From Salipiger mucosus DSM 16094 (GTDB lineage Bacteria > Pseudomonadota > Alphaproteobacteria > Rhodobacterales > Rhodobacteraceae), in NCBI RefSeq assembly GCF_000442255.1, contig NZ_KE557273.1:973661-1037660 (forward strand): DNA of 64,000 nt, in the 5' to 3' direction. How positions within the stretch are numbered: the first letter of the stretch is position 1; every line of letters begins with the position of its first letter. The notes under the pieces were generated by a model. The model had not been told where the DNA came from and did no database searches. It was given only the letters and a program-made list of their open reading frames with translations. Below are positions 52,788 through 61,627 of this stretch, in pieces. The position numbers and the translations under genes were made by a program.

Positions 52788-53243
52788 ATGCTCGACGATA
52801 CGGACCGGCGCATACTTCGACAGTTCCAGGCCGCGCCCGAGGCGGCGAGCGCCGTGCTGGCCGAGCGGGCGGGGGTGACGCCCTCGACACTGGCACGTCG
52901 GCTGGCGGCGATGCGCGCCAAGGGCGTGCTGCGCGGGGTGCGCGGGCAGGTGCACTGGCCGAGCCTCGGCTACGAGGTCGAGGTGAGCCTGCGGGTGCAG
53001 CTCGACAAGACCGCGCCGCGGGCCTTCGACGAGTTCATCGCCGGGGCGCGGGCGGTGCCGGAGGTGACGGAGGTCCAGACCTTCCTGGGGTCGGTGGACC
53101 TGCGGCTCGCGGTGATCGCGCGCGACATGGCGCATTACCAGCAGGTCTACCGCGAGAAGCTGCTGGTGCTGCCGCATATCTCCGACATCGAGGCGCTGAT
53201 GCATGTGGCCATGGTGAAGTCCGACGAGACGGTGCCGCTATGA
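52788..53243 (+). CDS. Lrp/AsnC-family transcriptional regulator (first of a tandem pair)
   Basis: 151 residues. The N-terminal helix-turn-helix is LDDTDRRILRQFQAAPEAAS, then LAERAGVTPSTLARRLAAMR and KGVLRGVRGQVHWPSLGYEV. The C-terminal RAM effector domain reads VPEVTEVQTFLGSVDLRLAV and LPHISDIEALMHVAMVK. ATG 52788 is chosen because it begins the conserved LD(x)TD helix; an upstream reading adds residues from the promoter. It overlaps the next Lrp gene by ATGA. It may sense an amino acid and control ilvC. Confidence 0.92.
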   Translation: MLDDTDRRILRQFQAAPEAASAVLAERAGVTPSTLARRLAAMRAKGVLRGVRGQVHWPSLGYEVEVSLRVQLDKTAPRAFDEFIAGARAVPEVTEVQTFLGSVDLRLAVIARDMAHYQQVYREKLLVLPHISDIEALMHVAMVKSDETVPL

Positions 53244-53698
53244 TCGCGCTGGACGAGACCGACCGGGCGATCGTCCGGGCGCTGGCGGAGGATTCGACGG
53301 CGAGCGCGGGCGCGCTGGGCCGGCGGCTGGGTCTTTCGCAGCCGGCCTGCTGGCGGCGCATCCAGCGCCTGCGCGAGGCGGGCGTCTTTCGCGGGGCGCG
53401 GCTGGACCTCGACCTCGAGAAGCTGGGATTCGGCGTCACGGTCTTTCTCGGGATCAAGCTGGCGACCAAGGGCCGGGTGAGCCTCGAGGATTTCGAGCGT
53501 GCCGTGAGCGCCATCCCCGAGGTGCAGATCGTCGAGCACGTGCTCGGCCCCTTCGACTACCGCCTGCGGGTGGTGGCGCGCGACCTGTCGGATTTCGAGC
53601 GCGTGCTGCGGCGGCGGATCATGACGCTGCCGGGGGTGGGCAACGTGGAGGCCAACGTCATGCTGAGCGAGGAGCGCCGGCCCGGTCCGCTGGGGTAG
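53240..53698 (+). CDS. Lrp/AsnC-family transcriptional regulator (second of a tandem pair)
   Basis: 152 residues, with IALDETDRAIVRALAEDSTA, LGLSQPACWRRIQRLREAGV and FRGARLDLDLEKLGFGVTVF at the N-terminus and the RAM domain IPEVQIVEHVLGPFDYRLRV plus LPGVGNVEANVMLSE. It resembles the preceding protein in layout but differs in most positions. Tandem Lrp genes of this sort often form hetero-oligomers. Translationally coupled to the first (ATGA). Confidence 0.93.
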   Translation: MIALDETDRAIVRALAEDSTASAGALGRRLGLSQPACWRRIQRLREAGVFRGARLDLDLEKLGFGVTVFLGIKLATKGRVSLEDFERAVSAIPEVQIVEHVLGPFDYRLRVVARDLSDFERVLRRRIMTLPGVGNVEANVMLSEERRPGPLG

Positions 53699-53784
53699 GG
53701 CAGGCGCGCCTGCGACGAAGAGAGGGCTTTGCCAAGCGCGGCGCGAGGCTGTAGCCATTGCGCGAGCCGACAAAGGAGAGAGCC

Positions 53785-54909
53785 ATGGCCCTGCGTGACG
53801 ATGTCGACCCCGACGGGTTGGACGAGTTTTCCGTCGTTTTCACCGACCGGTCGCTGAACCACATGTCGGCGGCCTTCCAGGAGGTCATGCGCGACCTCTC
53901 GGGCGGGCTGCGCGAGGTCTACCATGCCGAGGCGCTGGCGCTGGTGCCCGGCGGCGGCACCTTCGCGATGGAGGCCGTCGCCCGCCAGTTCGGCCGCGGC
54001 GCCCGCGCGGTGGTTGTGCGCAACGGCTGGTTCTCGTTCCGCTGGAGCCAGATCTTCGAGGCCGGCGGATTTGTCGAGGAGGTCGACGTGCTCAAGGCCC
54101 GGCCCGCCGGCAACGCGGGCGAGGCGCCCTTCGCGCCCGCGCCGGTCGAGGACGTGGTGGCGCGCATCCGCGAACTGCAGCCGCAGGTCGTCTTCGCCCC
54201 GCATGTCGAGACCTCGGCCGGCGTGATCCTGCCCGACGACTACATCCGCGCGCTGGCCGATGCCGCGCACGAGGTGGGCGCGCTCATGGTGCTGGACTGC
54301 ATCGCCTCGGGCTGCGTCTGGGTCGACATGGCCGCGACCGGCGTGGACGTGCTGATCTCGGCCCCGCAGAAGGGCTGGTCCTCGACGCCCTGCGCGGGCG
54401 TGGTGATGCTCTCGCCGCTGGCGCTGGAGCGACTGGAGAGCACGCAGAGCGACAGCTTCGCCATGGACCTCAAGAAGTGGCGCCAGATCATGGCGGCCTA
54501 CGAGATGGGCGGCCATGCCTATCACGCCACGATGCCGACCGACGGGCTGCGCCAGTTTCGCGACGCGCTGCAGGAGACGCGCGCCTTCGGGCTGGGCCGC
54601 GCCAAGGAGATGCAGTGGGCGCTGGGCGAGCGGGTGCGCGCGGCGCTGGCGGCGCGCGGGCAGTGCTCGGTCGCGGCCGAGGGCTATGGCGCGCCGGGCG
54701 TGGTGGTGAGCTACACGGGCGATCCCGAGGTGCAGTCGGGACGCGCCTTTGCCGCGCAGGGCACGCAGATCGCGGCCGGCGTACCCCTGCAGTGCGACGA
54801 GCCCGAGGGTTTCTCGACCTTCCGGCTGGGCCTCTTCGGGCTCGACAAGCTCAAGGACGTGGACGGCACCGTCGCGCGGCTGGAACGCGCGCTCGATGCG
54901 GTGCTGTGA
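53785..54909 (+). CDS. Class V aminotransferase (alanine/serine-glyoxylate type)
   Basis: 374-residue PLP enzyme. It has LVPGGGTFAMEAVARQFGRG near the N-terminus, the PLP-phosphate-binding and Asp region LMVLDCIASGCVWVDMAATG, and the Schiff-base Lys in LISAPQKGWSSTPCAGVVML. The fold type I pattern with SGG/GGT and DxxS is typical of alanine:glyoxylate or 2-aminoethylphosphonate aminotransferases. AAAGGAGAG precedes ATG 53785. Its position after two Lrp genes may mean Lrp control. Exact donor and acceptor unknown. Confidence 0.9.
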   Translation: MALRDDVDPDGLDEFSVVFTDRSLNHMSAAFQEVMRDLSGGLREVYHAEALALVPGGGTFAMEAVARQFGRGARAVVVRNGWFSFRWSQIFEAGGFVEEVDVLKARPAGNAGEAPFAPAPVEDVVARIRELQPQVVFAPHVETSAGVILPDDYIRALADAAHEVGALMVLDCIASGCVWVDMAATGVDVLISAPQKGWSSTPCAGVVMLSPLALERLESTQSDSFAMDLKKWRQIMAAYEMGGHAYHATMPTDGLRQFRDALQETRAFGLGRAKEMQWALGERVRAALAARGQCSVAAEGYGAPGVVVSYTGDPEVQSGRAFAAQGTQIAAGVPLQCDEPEGFSTFRLGLFGLDKLKDVDGTVARLERALDAVL

Positions 54910-54927
54910 GCCGTTCGGGCACGCGCG

Positions 54928-56121
54928 TCAGCCGCGCGTGCCCAGCCCCAGCTGCATGAGCGTCCGCCGCACGGGCGCCAGCCCGTAGAGCGCGCTCAGC
55001 CCCGCGGCGCGGGCATCGCGCAGCATCGGCGCCGAGAGCATCGAGATCCGATCGAGCGCGGCGATCCCCGCGACGCGGGCCCGGATGTCGGGAAAACGCT
55101 TCTGGTGATAGGCGTCGAGCATGTCGCGCGCGCCCAGCCGATCGGGGTGCGCCACCGCGAGGTCGCGCAGCACCCGGATGTCCGCAAGCGACATGTTCAG
55201 CCCCTGCGCGCCGATGGGCGGGACCACGTGCGCCGCCTCGGCCACCAGCGCCAGCCGCTCGCCGCTCAGGCGCTCGGCGTTCTGCGCGATGATCGGCCAG
55301 ATGGTGCGCCGCGAGGCCAGCGTCAGCGGCCCGAAGAGGTGGCAGGACCGCTCCGACATCTCCGCCTCGAACGCGGGCGTGTCGAGCGCCATGAGCGCCT
55401 CGGCCTTGGGGCCTTCCTCCATCCAGACCACCGCCGAGGAAGGCCGCCCCTCGTGGTCGGGCAGGGGCACCAGCGTGAAGGGCCCGCCGGTGCGGTGGAT
55501 CTCGGTCGAGACGTTGTCGTGCGGGATCGGGTGGGTGACCGCGAAGGCCAGCGCCTTCTGTCCGAAGCGCCGCGTCGAGACGCCGATCCCGGCGGCCTCG
55601 CGCATGGGCGAGTTGCGTCCATCGGCGGCCACGACCATGCGCACCTGCGCGCGGCCGCCGTCCGACAGGCCCACGCGGGCGTAGGCCTCGCGCGTGAAGA
55701 GCGAGGTGGTCGCCGTGCCGGGGCGGAAGTCGACGTTGTGCAACCCCTCGAGATGCGCGGTGATCTCGCGCCGCAGCAGCCAGTTGGGCAGGTTCCAGCC
55801 AAAGGGCCGCTCCGAGATGTCGGCGGCGTCGAAGTCGCGCTGGACGCGCGGCTCGGGCACCTCGCCGCCGGCATCGACGATGCGCATGACCTGCAGCGGC
55901 ATGGCATGCGAGGCCAGGCGCTCCCAGAGACCCGCCTCCTCGAGGAAGGTCTGCGCGGGCTGCAGGAAGGCCGTGGTGCGCAGGTCGGCGCCCGCCGCGT
56001 CGCGCTCGGTCACCGGCGGGGCGGGGTCGACGCAGAGCGCCGAGAAGCCCGCCGCGCCGAAGGCGGCCGCTGCCGTCAGCCCGGCGATGCCGCCGCCGGA
56101 AATCAGTATGTCGTGGTCCAT
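54928..56121 (-). CDS. UbiH/UbiF/COQ6-type FAD-dependent hydroxylase
   Basis: 397 residues. The N-terminal FAD motif is DILISGGGIAGLTAAAAFGA, the second flavin region AQVRMVVAADGRNSPMREAA, and the third motif LALVAEAAHVVPPIGAQGLN has the Ala-His-x2-Pro-Pro of ubiquinone hydroxylases with Ala-Glu in place of the usual Gly-Asp. It hydroxylates the ubiquinone ring during biosynthesis. ATG 56121 is chosen for its conserved start; 14 upstream residues are not conserved. Downstream of a small membrane protein gene on the same strand. Confidence 0.93.
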   Translation of the reverse strand: MDHDILISGGGIAGLTAAAAFGAAGFSALCVDPAPPVTERDAAGADLRTTAFLQPAQTFLEEAGLWERLASHAMPLQVMRIVDAGGEVPEPRVQRDFDAADISERPFGWNLPNWLLRREITAHLEGLHNVDFRPGTATTSLFTREAYARVGLSDGGRAQVRMVVAADGRNSPMREAAGIGVSTRRFGQKALAFAVTHPIPHDNVSTEIHRTGGPFTLVPLPDHEGRPSSAVVWMEEGPKAEALMALDTPAFEAEMSERSCHLFGPLTLASRRTIWPIIAQNAERLSGERLALVAEAAHVVPPIGAQGLNMSLADIRVLRDLAVAHPDRLGARDMLDAYHQKRFPDIRARVAGIAALDRISMLSAPMLRDARAAGLSALYGLAPVRRTLMQLGLGTRG

Positions 56122-56176
56122 GCCCGTCTCCTTTACGGGGCAACCTAGTGCGGCCGCGCGCAAAGGGCCATGCGGC

Positions 56177-56416
56177 CTACTTGCCGACGGTGATCATCAC
56201 GATGATGACGAACATCACCGGCGTCGCGCCGACAGCGGCGAGCGTCAGCGCGGGCAGGCCCCAGGTCTGCAGCGCGACGACCAGCAGTGTCAGCAGGATG
56301 ACGAGGAAATACCAGATGTTGCCGTGGAAATCCTCGGTCAGCTCGCGCGCGAAGCGGCCGATGATCGGCAGGCGGTAGAGCAGGCCGCGGGGGCGGGGCG
56401 TGTCGATGGCAGTCAT
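56177..56416 (-). CDS. Small membrane protein, 79 residues
   Basis: From ATG 56416. Two hydrophobic segments are visible: IWYFLVILLTLLVVALQTWG and then LPALTLAAVGATPVMFVIIV, preceded by a basic cytoplasmic-type N-terminus (PRPRGLLYRLPIIGRFAREL). No family recognised. Codon use is native. It lies between the HAD nucleotidase and the ubiquinone hydroxylase on the same strand and may be co-transcribed. Confidence 0.72.
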   Translation of the reverse strand: MTAIDTPRPRGLLYRLPIIGRFARELTEDFHGNIWYFLVILLTLLVVALQTWGLPALTLAAVGATPVMFVIIVMITVGK

Positions 56417-56491
56417 GGCGTCTCCACAGTCTTGGTCCGCCTCAGATGGGCCGGCGGGCCGGGCGGATCAAAGCGACATTCTGTCCTGACC

Positions 56492-57157
56492 CTAGTCCCG
56501 CGCGGGATCCCGCCCGTGCACCTCGCCCAGGAAGGCGCCGAGGTCGTCGGTGTGGTGCTGGATGTGCTCGCCGGCACCGCGCTCGGGCGCGACGTGCACC
56601 GTGCGCATGCCCATCTCGTGCGGCGCGGCGAGGTTGCGCGGATCGTCCTCGAACATCGCGGCGCGCGCGGGGTCGGTGCCGTCGCGCTCGAAGATGGCCG
56701 CGAAGGCCGCGCGCTCGGGCTTGGGGCGGAAGCCGGCGTGCTCCACGCCGTAGATCGCGTCGAAGGCCGCATCCAGCCCGCGCGCCTTCAGCACCCGCGC
56801 CGCATAGGGCGCCGAGCCGTTGGTGTAGACGATGCGCCGCCCCGGCAGCTGGCCGATCAGCTCGGCGAGATGCGGGTCCGGCTCCAGCGCGTCGAAGGAG
56901 ATGTCGTGCACCTCCTCGAGGTAGGCGTCGGGATCGATCTCGTGCCGCGCCATGAGCCCCGCCAGCGTGGTGCCGTGGGCGTGCCAGTATTCCTTGCGCA
57001 GCCGGTCGGCCTCGGCCCGGTCCACGCCCAGGCTGCGCATCACGAAGGCCACCATCTTCCGCTCGATCTGGTCGAAGAGCCGGACCGCGGGCGGGTAGAG
57101 GGTGTTGTCGAGATCGAACACCCAGTGCCGGACGTGAGAGAAGCGATGTTTCACCAT
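56492..57157 (-). CDS. HAD-superfamily pyrimidine 5'-nucleotidase
   Basis: 221 residues. The nucleophile motif I is HWVFDLDNTLYPPAVRLFDQ (D15 and D17), motif II RIVYTNGS, motif III a Lys in GFRPKPERAAFAAIFE, and motif IV MFEDDPRNLAAPHEMGM. The N-terminal helical cap and the length match the SDT1/phosphoglycolate-like pyrimidine nucleotidases. ATG 57157 is chosen; a reading from 57193 would add 12 Arg-rich residues. It faces away from the FadR-type regulator at 57257. Confidence 0.92.
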   Translation of the reverse strand: MVKHRFSHVRHWVFDLDNTLYPPAVRLFDQIERKMVAFVMRSLGVDRAEADRLRKEYWHAHGTTLAGLMARHEIDPDAYLEEVHDISFDALEPDPHLAELIGQLPGRRIVYTNGSAPYAARVLKARGLDAAFDAIYGVEHAGFRPKPERAAFAAIFERDGTDPARAAMFEDDPRNLAAPHEMGMRTVHVAPERGAGEHIQHHTDDLGAFLGEVHGRDPARD

Positions 57158-57256
57158 GCGGCCAAGCCTACGCCCGGCGCGGGGGCGCGGCAATGGGGAC
57201 GTTGTTGCCGGCGGCCGGGGGCGCTAACCTGCCGCGAACGAAGGAGGAGCCCCGAC

Positions 57257-57901
57257 ATGAGCCAGATGCGCGCGCCCAGCAAGGACGCCTACATGCTGAT
57301 CCTCGAGGCCATCGACCAGGGCACCTACCGGCCCGGCGACCGGCTGGTGGAAAGCGAGCTGGCCGAGCGCTTCGGCGTGTCGCGCACGCCCATCCGCGAG
57401 GCGCTGCAGCGGCTCGAGACGCAAAGCCTGCTGGCCCGCGACGGGCGCTCGCTGATCGTGGCCTCGCTCGATCACAACCAGATGGCCGAACTCTATGTCG
57501 TGCGCACCGAGCTCGAGGGCCTCGCCGCCCGGCTCGCCGCGCGCCACGCCACCGAGGAGGAGATCCGCGTGCTGCGCGACATGGTCGAGGAGGACCGCGC
57601 GCTGCTCGGCGATCCGCCGGCGCTCTCGCGCGCCAACCGGCGGTTCCACAAGATGATCCATCTCGCCTCGCACAACCGCTACCTCGTGCAGCAGCTCGAC
57701 CTCGTGCACCGCTCCATGGCGCTCATGGCCACCACATCGCTTGCCGCCGAGGGCCGGGGCGAGGTCGCGCTGGCCGAGCATGCCGCCATCGTCGACGCCA
57801 TCTCGCGCCGCGACGAGGAGGCCGCCAACGCCGCCCTGCGCGACCACATCTCGACCGCCTTCGTCACCCGCCTCAAGCACGACAGCCGAAAGGGCGCCTG
57901 A
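57257..57901 (+). CDS. GntR-family transcriptional regulator, FCD/FadR type
   Basis: 214 residues. The N-terminal winged helix reads AYMLILEAIDQGTYRPGDRL, ESELAERFGVSRTPIREALQ and RLETQSLLARDGRSLIVASL. The C-terminal FCD domain has metal-binding His and Asp residues in SRANRRFHKMIHLASHNRYL and HAAIVDAISRRDEEAANAAL, followed by DHISTAFVTRL. AAGGAGGAG lies upstream of ATG 57257. Ligands are usually organic acids. No clear target gene is adjacent; autoregulation is likely. Confidence 0.93.
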   Translation: MSQMRAPSKDAYMLILEAIDQGTYRPGDRLVESELAERFGVSRTPIREALQRLETQSLLARDGRSLIVASLDHNQMAELYVVRTELEGLAARLAARHATEEEIRVLRDMVEEDRALLGDPPALSRANRRFHKMIHLASHNRYLVQQLDLVHRSMALMATTSLAAEGRGEVALAEHAAIVDAISRRDEEAANAALRDHISTAFVTRLKHDSRKGA

Positions 57902-57992
57902 CCCGGCGGCCTCGGCCCCGTCCCTTCTTCTTGTTCCAAATACGCAAACCCGCCCAAGGCCGCGCACCGCGCCGGACCCGGTGCGCGCCGCC

Positions 57993-58997
57993 TCAGCGCA
58001 TCCAGAACCCCTCGCGCTTCAGCCGGTTGCGGAAGCCCTGCTCGCGGCGCGGCAGGTCGTCGCGGTCGAACAGCGCCCGGGCCTTGCGCCCGCGCCCCTG
58101 GTAGACCATCCGCTTGATCGGCTCGTGCCGCTTGAGCACCCGCTTGACCCGGTTCGGCGCCGCGATCTCCTCGAGCAGCTCCACCACCGCCGCGCGCTCG
58201 CGGGCATAGAGCAGCGGCAGCGTGCGGTAGTGGCAGGTCACCTCGCCGTCGATCAGCCCCGGCGGCAGCATCTCGCGCCCGCCGCCGAAGGAATGGATCA
58301 CCAGCGGCAGCGCCACTTGGTCGAGCCAGGGATCGAGGCTCTGGCACACCAGCTCGGGCGGCGGGGCGTCGCGGATCGACAGCGCGTAGTCGAGGAACCG
58401 CTGCCCGAAGCGCCGCGGGCAGGCGTGAAAGAAAAAACCTGCGTTGAAGTAGAGATACCGCTGCCAGTATTCCTCCGGCCAGGCGCGGTCGAGCGAGCTT
58501 TCGAAATCCAGCCCGAAGCGGTCGTAGAGCGCCCGCCAGGTCGCGGTGTAGCCCGGACCGTAAAGCTCGATCTTCGGCCATGTCCCCTCGCGCCGCAGCG
58601 AGGCCGTGGGCCGCGCGAAATCGAAGGGCACGCGGGCGAGGTCGCCGGTGACCAGCGTGTCGGTGTCGAAGAAGACGAAGGGCTCGCCCTCGGGCAGCGC
58701 CGCCAGCGCCTCGATCTTGTTGCCATAGGGATAGGCCGCGCCGAAGTGCCGCGACTCGAAGGGCAGGATGCGCGCCCCCAGCCCCTCGAGCAATTCGCGC
58801 GCCTCCGCATCGTCCATGCGCGGGTCCTCGGGCCAGAGCGGCCCGGGCTGCGGCTCGGCCACGTGCAGGCGGAAGCGGCCCCCGGGGGTGCAGACCGACA
58901 GCGACAGCGCGAAGAGCACCGCCTCGTACTGCAGCCGCCCGGCCTGGCCGACGATCATCACGTTGACGGGGGCGTCCTGCACGGTGGTCTGGCCCAT
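57993..58997 (-). CDS. Glycosyltransferase-like protein (nucleotide-sugar transferase fold)
   Basis: 334 residues from ATG 58997. It begins VNVMIVGQAGRLQYEAVLFA, a Rossmann-like start, and carries EPFVFFDTDTLVTGDLARVP, in which DTD resembles the DxD metal motif of GT-A glycosyltransferases. Later YLYFNAGFFFHACPRRFGQR and VIHSFGGGREMLPPG resemble acceptor-side regions. No signal or membrane segment is visible. I cannot name the sugar or acceptor. It is a single gene, convergent with the FadR-type regulator. Confidence 0.7.
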   Translation of the reverse strand: MGQTTVQDAPVNVMIVGQAGRLQYEAVLFALSLSVCTPGGRFRLHVAEPQPGPLWPEDPRMDDAEARELLEGLGARILPFESRHFGAAYPYGNKIEALAALPEGEPFVFFDTDTLVTGDLARVPFDFARPTASLRREGTWPKIELYGPGYTATWRALYDRFGLDFESSLDRAWPEEYWQRYLYFNAGFFFHACPRRFGQRFLDYALSIRDAPPPELVCQSLDPWLDQVALPLVIHSFGGGREMLPPGLIDGEVTCHYRTLPLLYARERAAVVELLEEIAAPNRVKRVLKRHEPIKRMVYQGRGRKARALFDRDDLPRREQGFRNRLKREGFWMR

Positions 58998-59158
58998 TGG
59001 CTCGGCTGCTGCTCGGTTTCCGCACAGTATAGGCGGCCGGGCAGGGCGGCGAAAGCGGATGAGGATGCCGCGGTGCGAACGCGTGCCGCGGCGCACCTTG
59101 CGGCGGCCGGGTCGCGGCGCTAAACGGGGTCCGATTTCTCGAAGCCGCGAGAGGACCC

Positions 59159-59446
59159 ATGTCGATCGACACCGAAACCGCCGCCCGCGTGGCGAAGCTC
59201 GCCCGCATCCGGGTGGAAGAGGACGACCTGCCCGCGCTGGCGCAGGAGTTCTCCAAGATCCTCGACTTCATCGAGCAGCTGGGCGAGGTCGACGTCGAGG
59301 GCGTCGAGCCGATGGTCTCGGTCACGCCGATGCAGCTCAAGCGGCGCAGCGACGAGGTGACCGAGGGCGGCATGCCCGACCGGATCCTGTCCAACGCCCC
59401 TGATGCCCGCGAGGGCTTTTTCGCCGTGCCGAAGGTGGTGGAATGA
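59159..59446 (+). CDS. gatC: Aspartyl/glutamyl-tRNA amidotransferase subunit C
   Basis: 95 residues, exactly the usual GatC length. The sequence [20 protein letters not shown] is typical, followed by [20 protein letters not shown] and [20 protein letters not shown]. The C-terminus [12 protein letters not shown] is the standard GatC end. It stabilises GatA in the complex that amidates Glu-tRNA-Gln or Asp-tRNA-Asn. It overlaps gatA by ATGA. gatB is not in the window. Confidence 0.97.
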   Translation: MSIDTETAARVAKLARIRVEEDDLPALAQEFSKILDFIEQLGEVDVEGVEPMVSVTPMQLKRRSDEVTEGGMPDRILSNAPDAREGFFAVPKVVE

Positions 59447-60930
59447 GCGAACTGACCAAGATGAAGGTCGCCGAGGCGCGCGATGCGCTGCGCGCCGGCG
59501 ACGTGACCAGCCTCGAGCTGACCGAGGCCTGCCTGAGTGCCATCGAGGGCGCCGATGCCCTCGGCGCCTTCGTGCACAAGACGCCCGAGATCGCGACCGA
59601 GCAGGCCAGGGCCGCCGACGCGCGCATCAAGGCGGGCGAGGCGCCGGCCATGTGCGGCATCCCGATGGGGATCAAGGACCTCTTCTGCACGAAGGGCGTC
59701 GCCTCGCAGGCCGCCAGCCGCATCCTCGAGGGCTTCCGGCCGGAATACGAATCCACCGTCACCGGCCAGCTCTTCGACGCCGGCGCGGTGATGCTGGGCA
59801 AGCTCAACATGGACGAGTTCGCCATGGGCTCGTCGAACGAGACCAGTACCTACGGCAACGCGGTGAACCCCTGGCGGCGCGGCAACGACGAGGCTCAGCT
59901 CACGCCCGGCGGCTCCTCGGGCGGTTCGGCCTCGGCCGTGGCGGCGGACCTCTGCCTCGCGGCGACGGGCACCGACACCGGCGGCTCGATCCGCCAGCCC
60001 GCGGCCTTCACCGGCATCACCGGCATCAAGCCCACCTACGGGCGCTGCTCGCGCTGGGGCATCGTCGCCTTCGCTTCCTCGCTCGACCAGGCGGGGCCGA
60101 TGGCCAAGGACGTGCGCGACGCCGCCATCGTGCTGCAGGCCATGTGCGGGCACGATCCCAAGGACAGCACTTCCGCCGACCTGCCCGTGCCCGACTTCGA
60201 GGCCGCGCTCACCGGCGACATCAAGGGCAAGACCATCGGCATCCCGCGCGAGTATCGCATGGAGGGCATGCCCGAGGAGATCGAGGCGCTCTGGACCGAG
60301 GGCCGCAGGATGCTCGAGGACGCGGGCGCCAAGGTGGTCGACATCTCTCTGCCGCACACCAAGTACGCGCTGCCCGCCTACTACGTGATCGCGCCGGCCG
60401 AGGCCTCGTCGAACCTCGCGCGCTACGACGGGGTGCGCTACGGCCACCGCGCGCAGCTCGCGCAGGGCGACGGCATCAACGACATGTACGAGAAGACCCG
60501 CGCCGAGGGCTTCGGCCACGAGGTGCAGCGCCGCGTCATGGTCGGCACCTACGTGCTTTCGGCCGGCTTCTACGACGCCTACTACAACAAGGCCCGCAAG
60601 GTCCGCACGCTCATCAAGCGCGACTTCGAGGAGGCCTTCGCCCAGGGCGTCGACGCGATCCTCACGCCCACCACGCCCTCGGCCGCCTTCGGCCTTGGCG
60701 AGATGGCCGAGGCCGACCCGGTGCAGATGTATCTCAACGATGTGTTCACCGTCACGGTGAACCTCGCGGGGCTTCCGGGCGTTTCGGTTCCGGCCGGCAT
60801 CGACAAGCAGGGGCTGCCGCTGGGGCTGCAGCTCATCGGCCGGCCCTGGGAAGAGGCCGATCTGCTGAACACCGCCTACGCGCTCGAGCGCGCGGCGGGC
60901 TTCGTGGAAAAGCCGTCCCGGTGGTGGTAG
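59443..60930 (+). CDS. gatA: Aspartyl/glutamyl-tRNA amidotransferase subunit A
   Basis: 495 residues. The Ser-cis-Ser-Lys triad is complete: K78 in [10 protein letters not shown]158 (cis-Ser) in [13 protein letters not shown] and S182 (nucleophile) in [13 protein letters not shown]. It hydrolyses glutamine and delivers ammonia to GatB. The region [20 protein letters not shown] and [20 protein letters not shown] are highly conserved. Length is normal. Coupled to gatC by ATGA. Confidence 0.98.
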   Translation: MSELTKMKVAEARDALRAGDVTSLELTEACLSAIEGADALGAFVHKTPEIATEQARAADARIKAGEAPAMCGIPMGIKDLFCTKGVASQAASRILEGFRPEYESTVTGQLFDAGAVMLGKLNMDEFAMGSSNETSTYGNAVNPWRRGNDEAQLTPGGSSGGSASAVAADLCLAATGTDTGGSIRQPAAFTGITGIKPTYGRCSRWGIVAFASSLDQAGPMAKDVRDAAIVLQAMCGHDPKDSTSADLPVPDFEAALTGDIKGKTIGIPREYRMEGMPEEIEALWTEGRRMLEDAGAKVVDISLPHTKYALPAYYVIAPAEASSNLARYDGVRYGHRAQLAQGDGINDMYEKTRAEGFGHEVQRRVMVGTYVLSAGFYDAYYNKARKVRTLIKRDFEEAFAQGVDAILTPTTPSAAFGLGEMAEADPVQMYLNDVFTVTVNLAGLPGVSVPAGIDKQGLPLGLQLIGRPWEEADLLNTAYALERAAGFVEKPSRWW

Positions 60931-60955
60931 GACCGGCGCAAAAGGGGTGACGGGC

Positions 60956-61627
60956 ATGAACAGACTTCTTCTCTGCGGCGTGGCCGCTCTCGCGCTGGCC
61001 TCCTGTGCGCCGGCGGTGCCGGACAGCGGCAGCGGCGTGGGCTTCGAGGACTACGACACCTACAACGACCGCAAGGAGGCCACCGCGCAGCGCGTGGTCG
61101 ACGAGCAGTCGGGCGCGGTCACGGTCCAGTCGCCGACCGAGGTCGAAAGCGCCACGCTGGACGCCGACGGCAACGCGGAGATGTCGTCGCCTGCACCGGC
61201 CGCGGGCCAGCCGCCCCAGGCGGTGACCAACTCCGTCGGCATCTCCTCGGAGAACGACTTCGAGGCGGTCTCCGCCGAGCGCGACATCGAGGCCGACGCG
61301 GCGCTGATCGAGCAGAACCGCGCGCAGTACCAGGTGGTCTCGCCCCGCGCGGTCCCGAACCGTCCGGGCACCGACCGGCCGAACATCGTGCAGTTCGCGC
61401 TTCAGACGAACAACGCCGTGGGCCAGCCGCTCTACGACCGTTCGGGTTTCAACGCCGAGAACCGCCAGCTGCGCGCCTGCGCCGAGTTCCCCTCGTCCGA
61501 CCTCGCGCAGGAGGAGTTCCTCGCGCAGGGCGGCCCGGAACGCGACCGCCGCGGGATGGACCCGGACGGCGACGGCTTTGCCTGCGACTGGGACCCGGCG
61601 CCCTTCCGCGCGGTGCGTGGCGGCTGA
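60956..61627 (+). CDS. Lipoprotein with a C-terminal excalibur-like Ca2+-binding motif
   Basis: 223 residues. The signal NRLLLCGVAALALASCAPAV contains a lipobox (LASC, lipidation at the Cys). A long acidic, low-complexity middle part follows. The C-terminus reads MDPDGDGFACDWDPAPFR, with DxDxDG then Ala-Cys, like the excalibur calcium-binding domain; a partner Cys lies upstream in LRACAEFP. AAAAGGGG before ATG 60956 decides the start over a GTG at 60947. It overlaps the next gene in a CTGA arrangement. A cell-envelope role with the amidase is plausible. Confidence 0.85.
   Translation: MNRLLLCGVAALALASCAPAVPDSGSGVGFEDYDTYNDRKEATAQRVVDEQSGAVTVQSPTEVESATLDADGNAEMSSPAPAAGQPPQAVTNSVGISSENDFEAVSAERDIEADAALIEQNRAQYQVVSPRAVPNRPGTDRPNIVQFALQTNNAVGQPLYDRSGFNAENRQLRACAEFPSSDLAQEEFLAQGGPERDRRGMDPDGDGFACDWDPAPFRAVRGG

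Noticed and set aside
57679-60957. 1,092-codon minus-strand frame opposite the FadR-type regulator and gatCA
   Set aside because: It runs antisense to gatC, gatA and part of the regulator and contains no recognisable motif.
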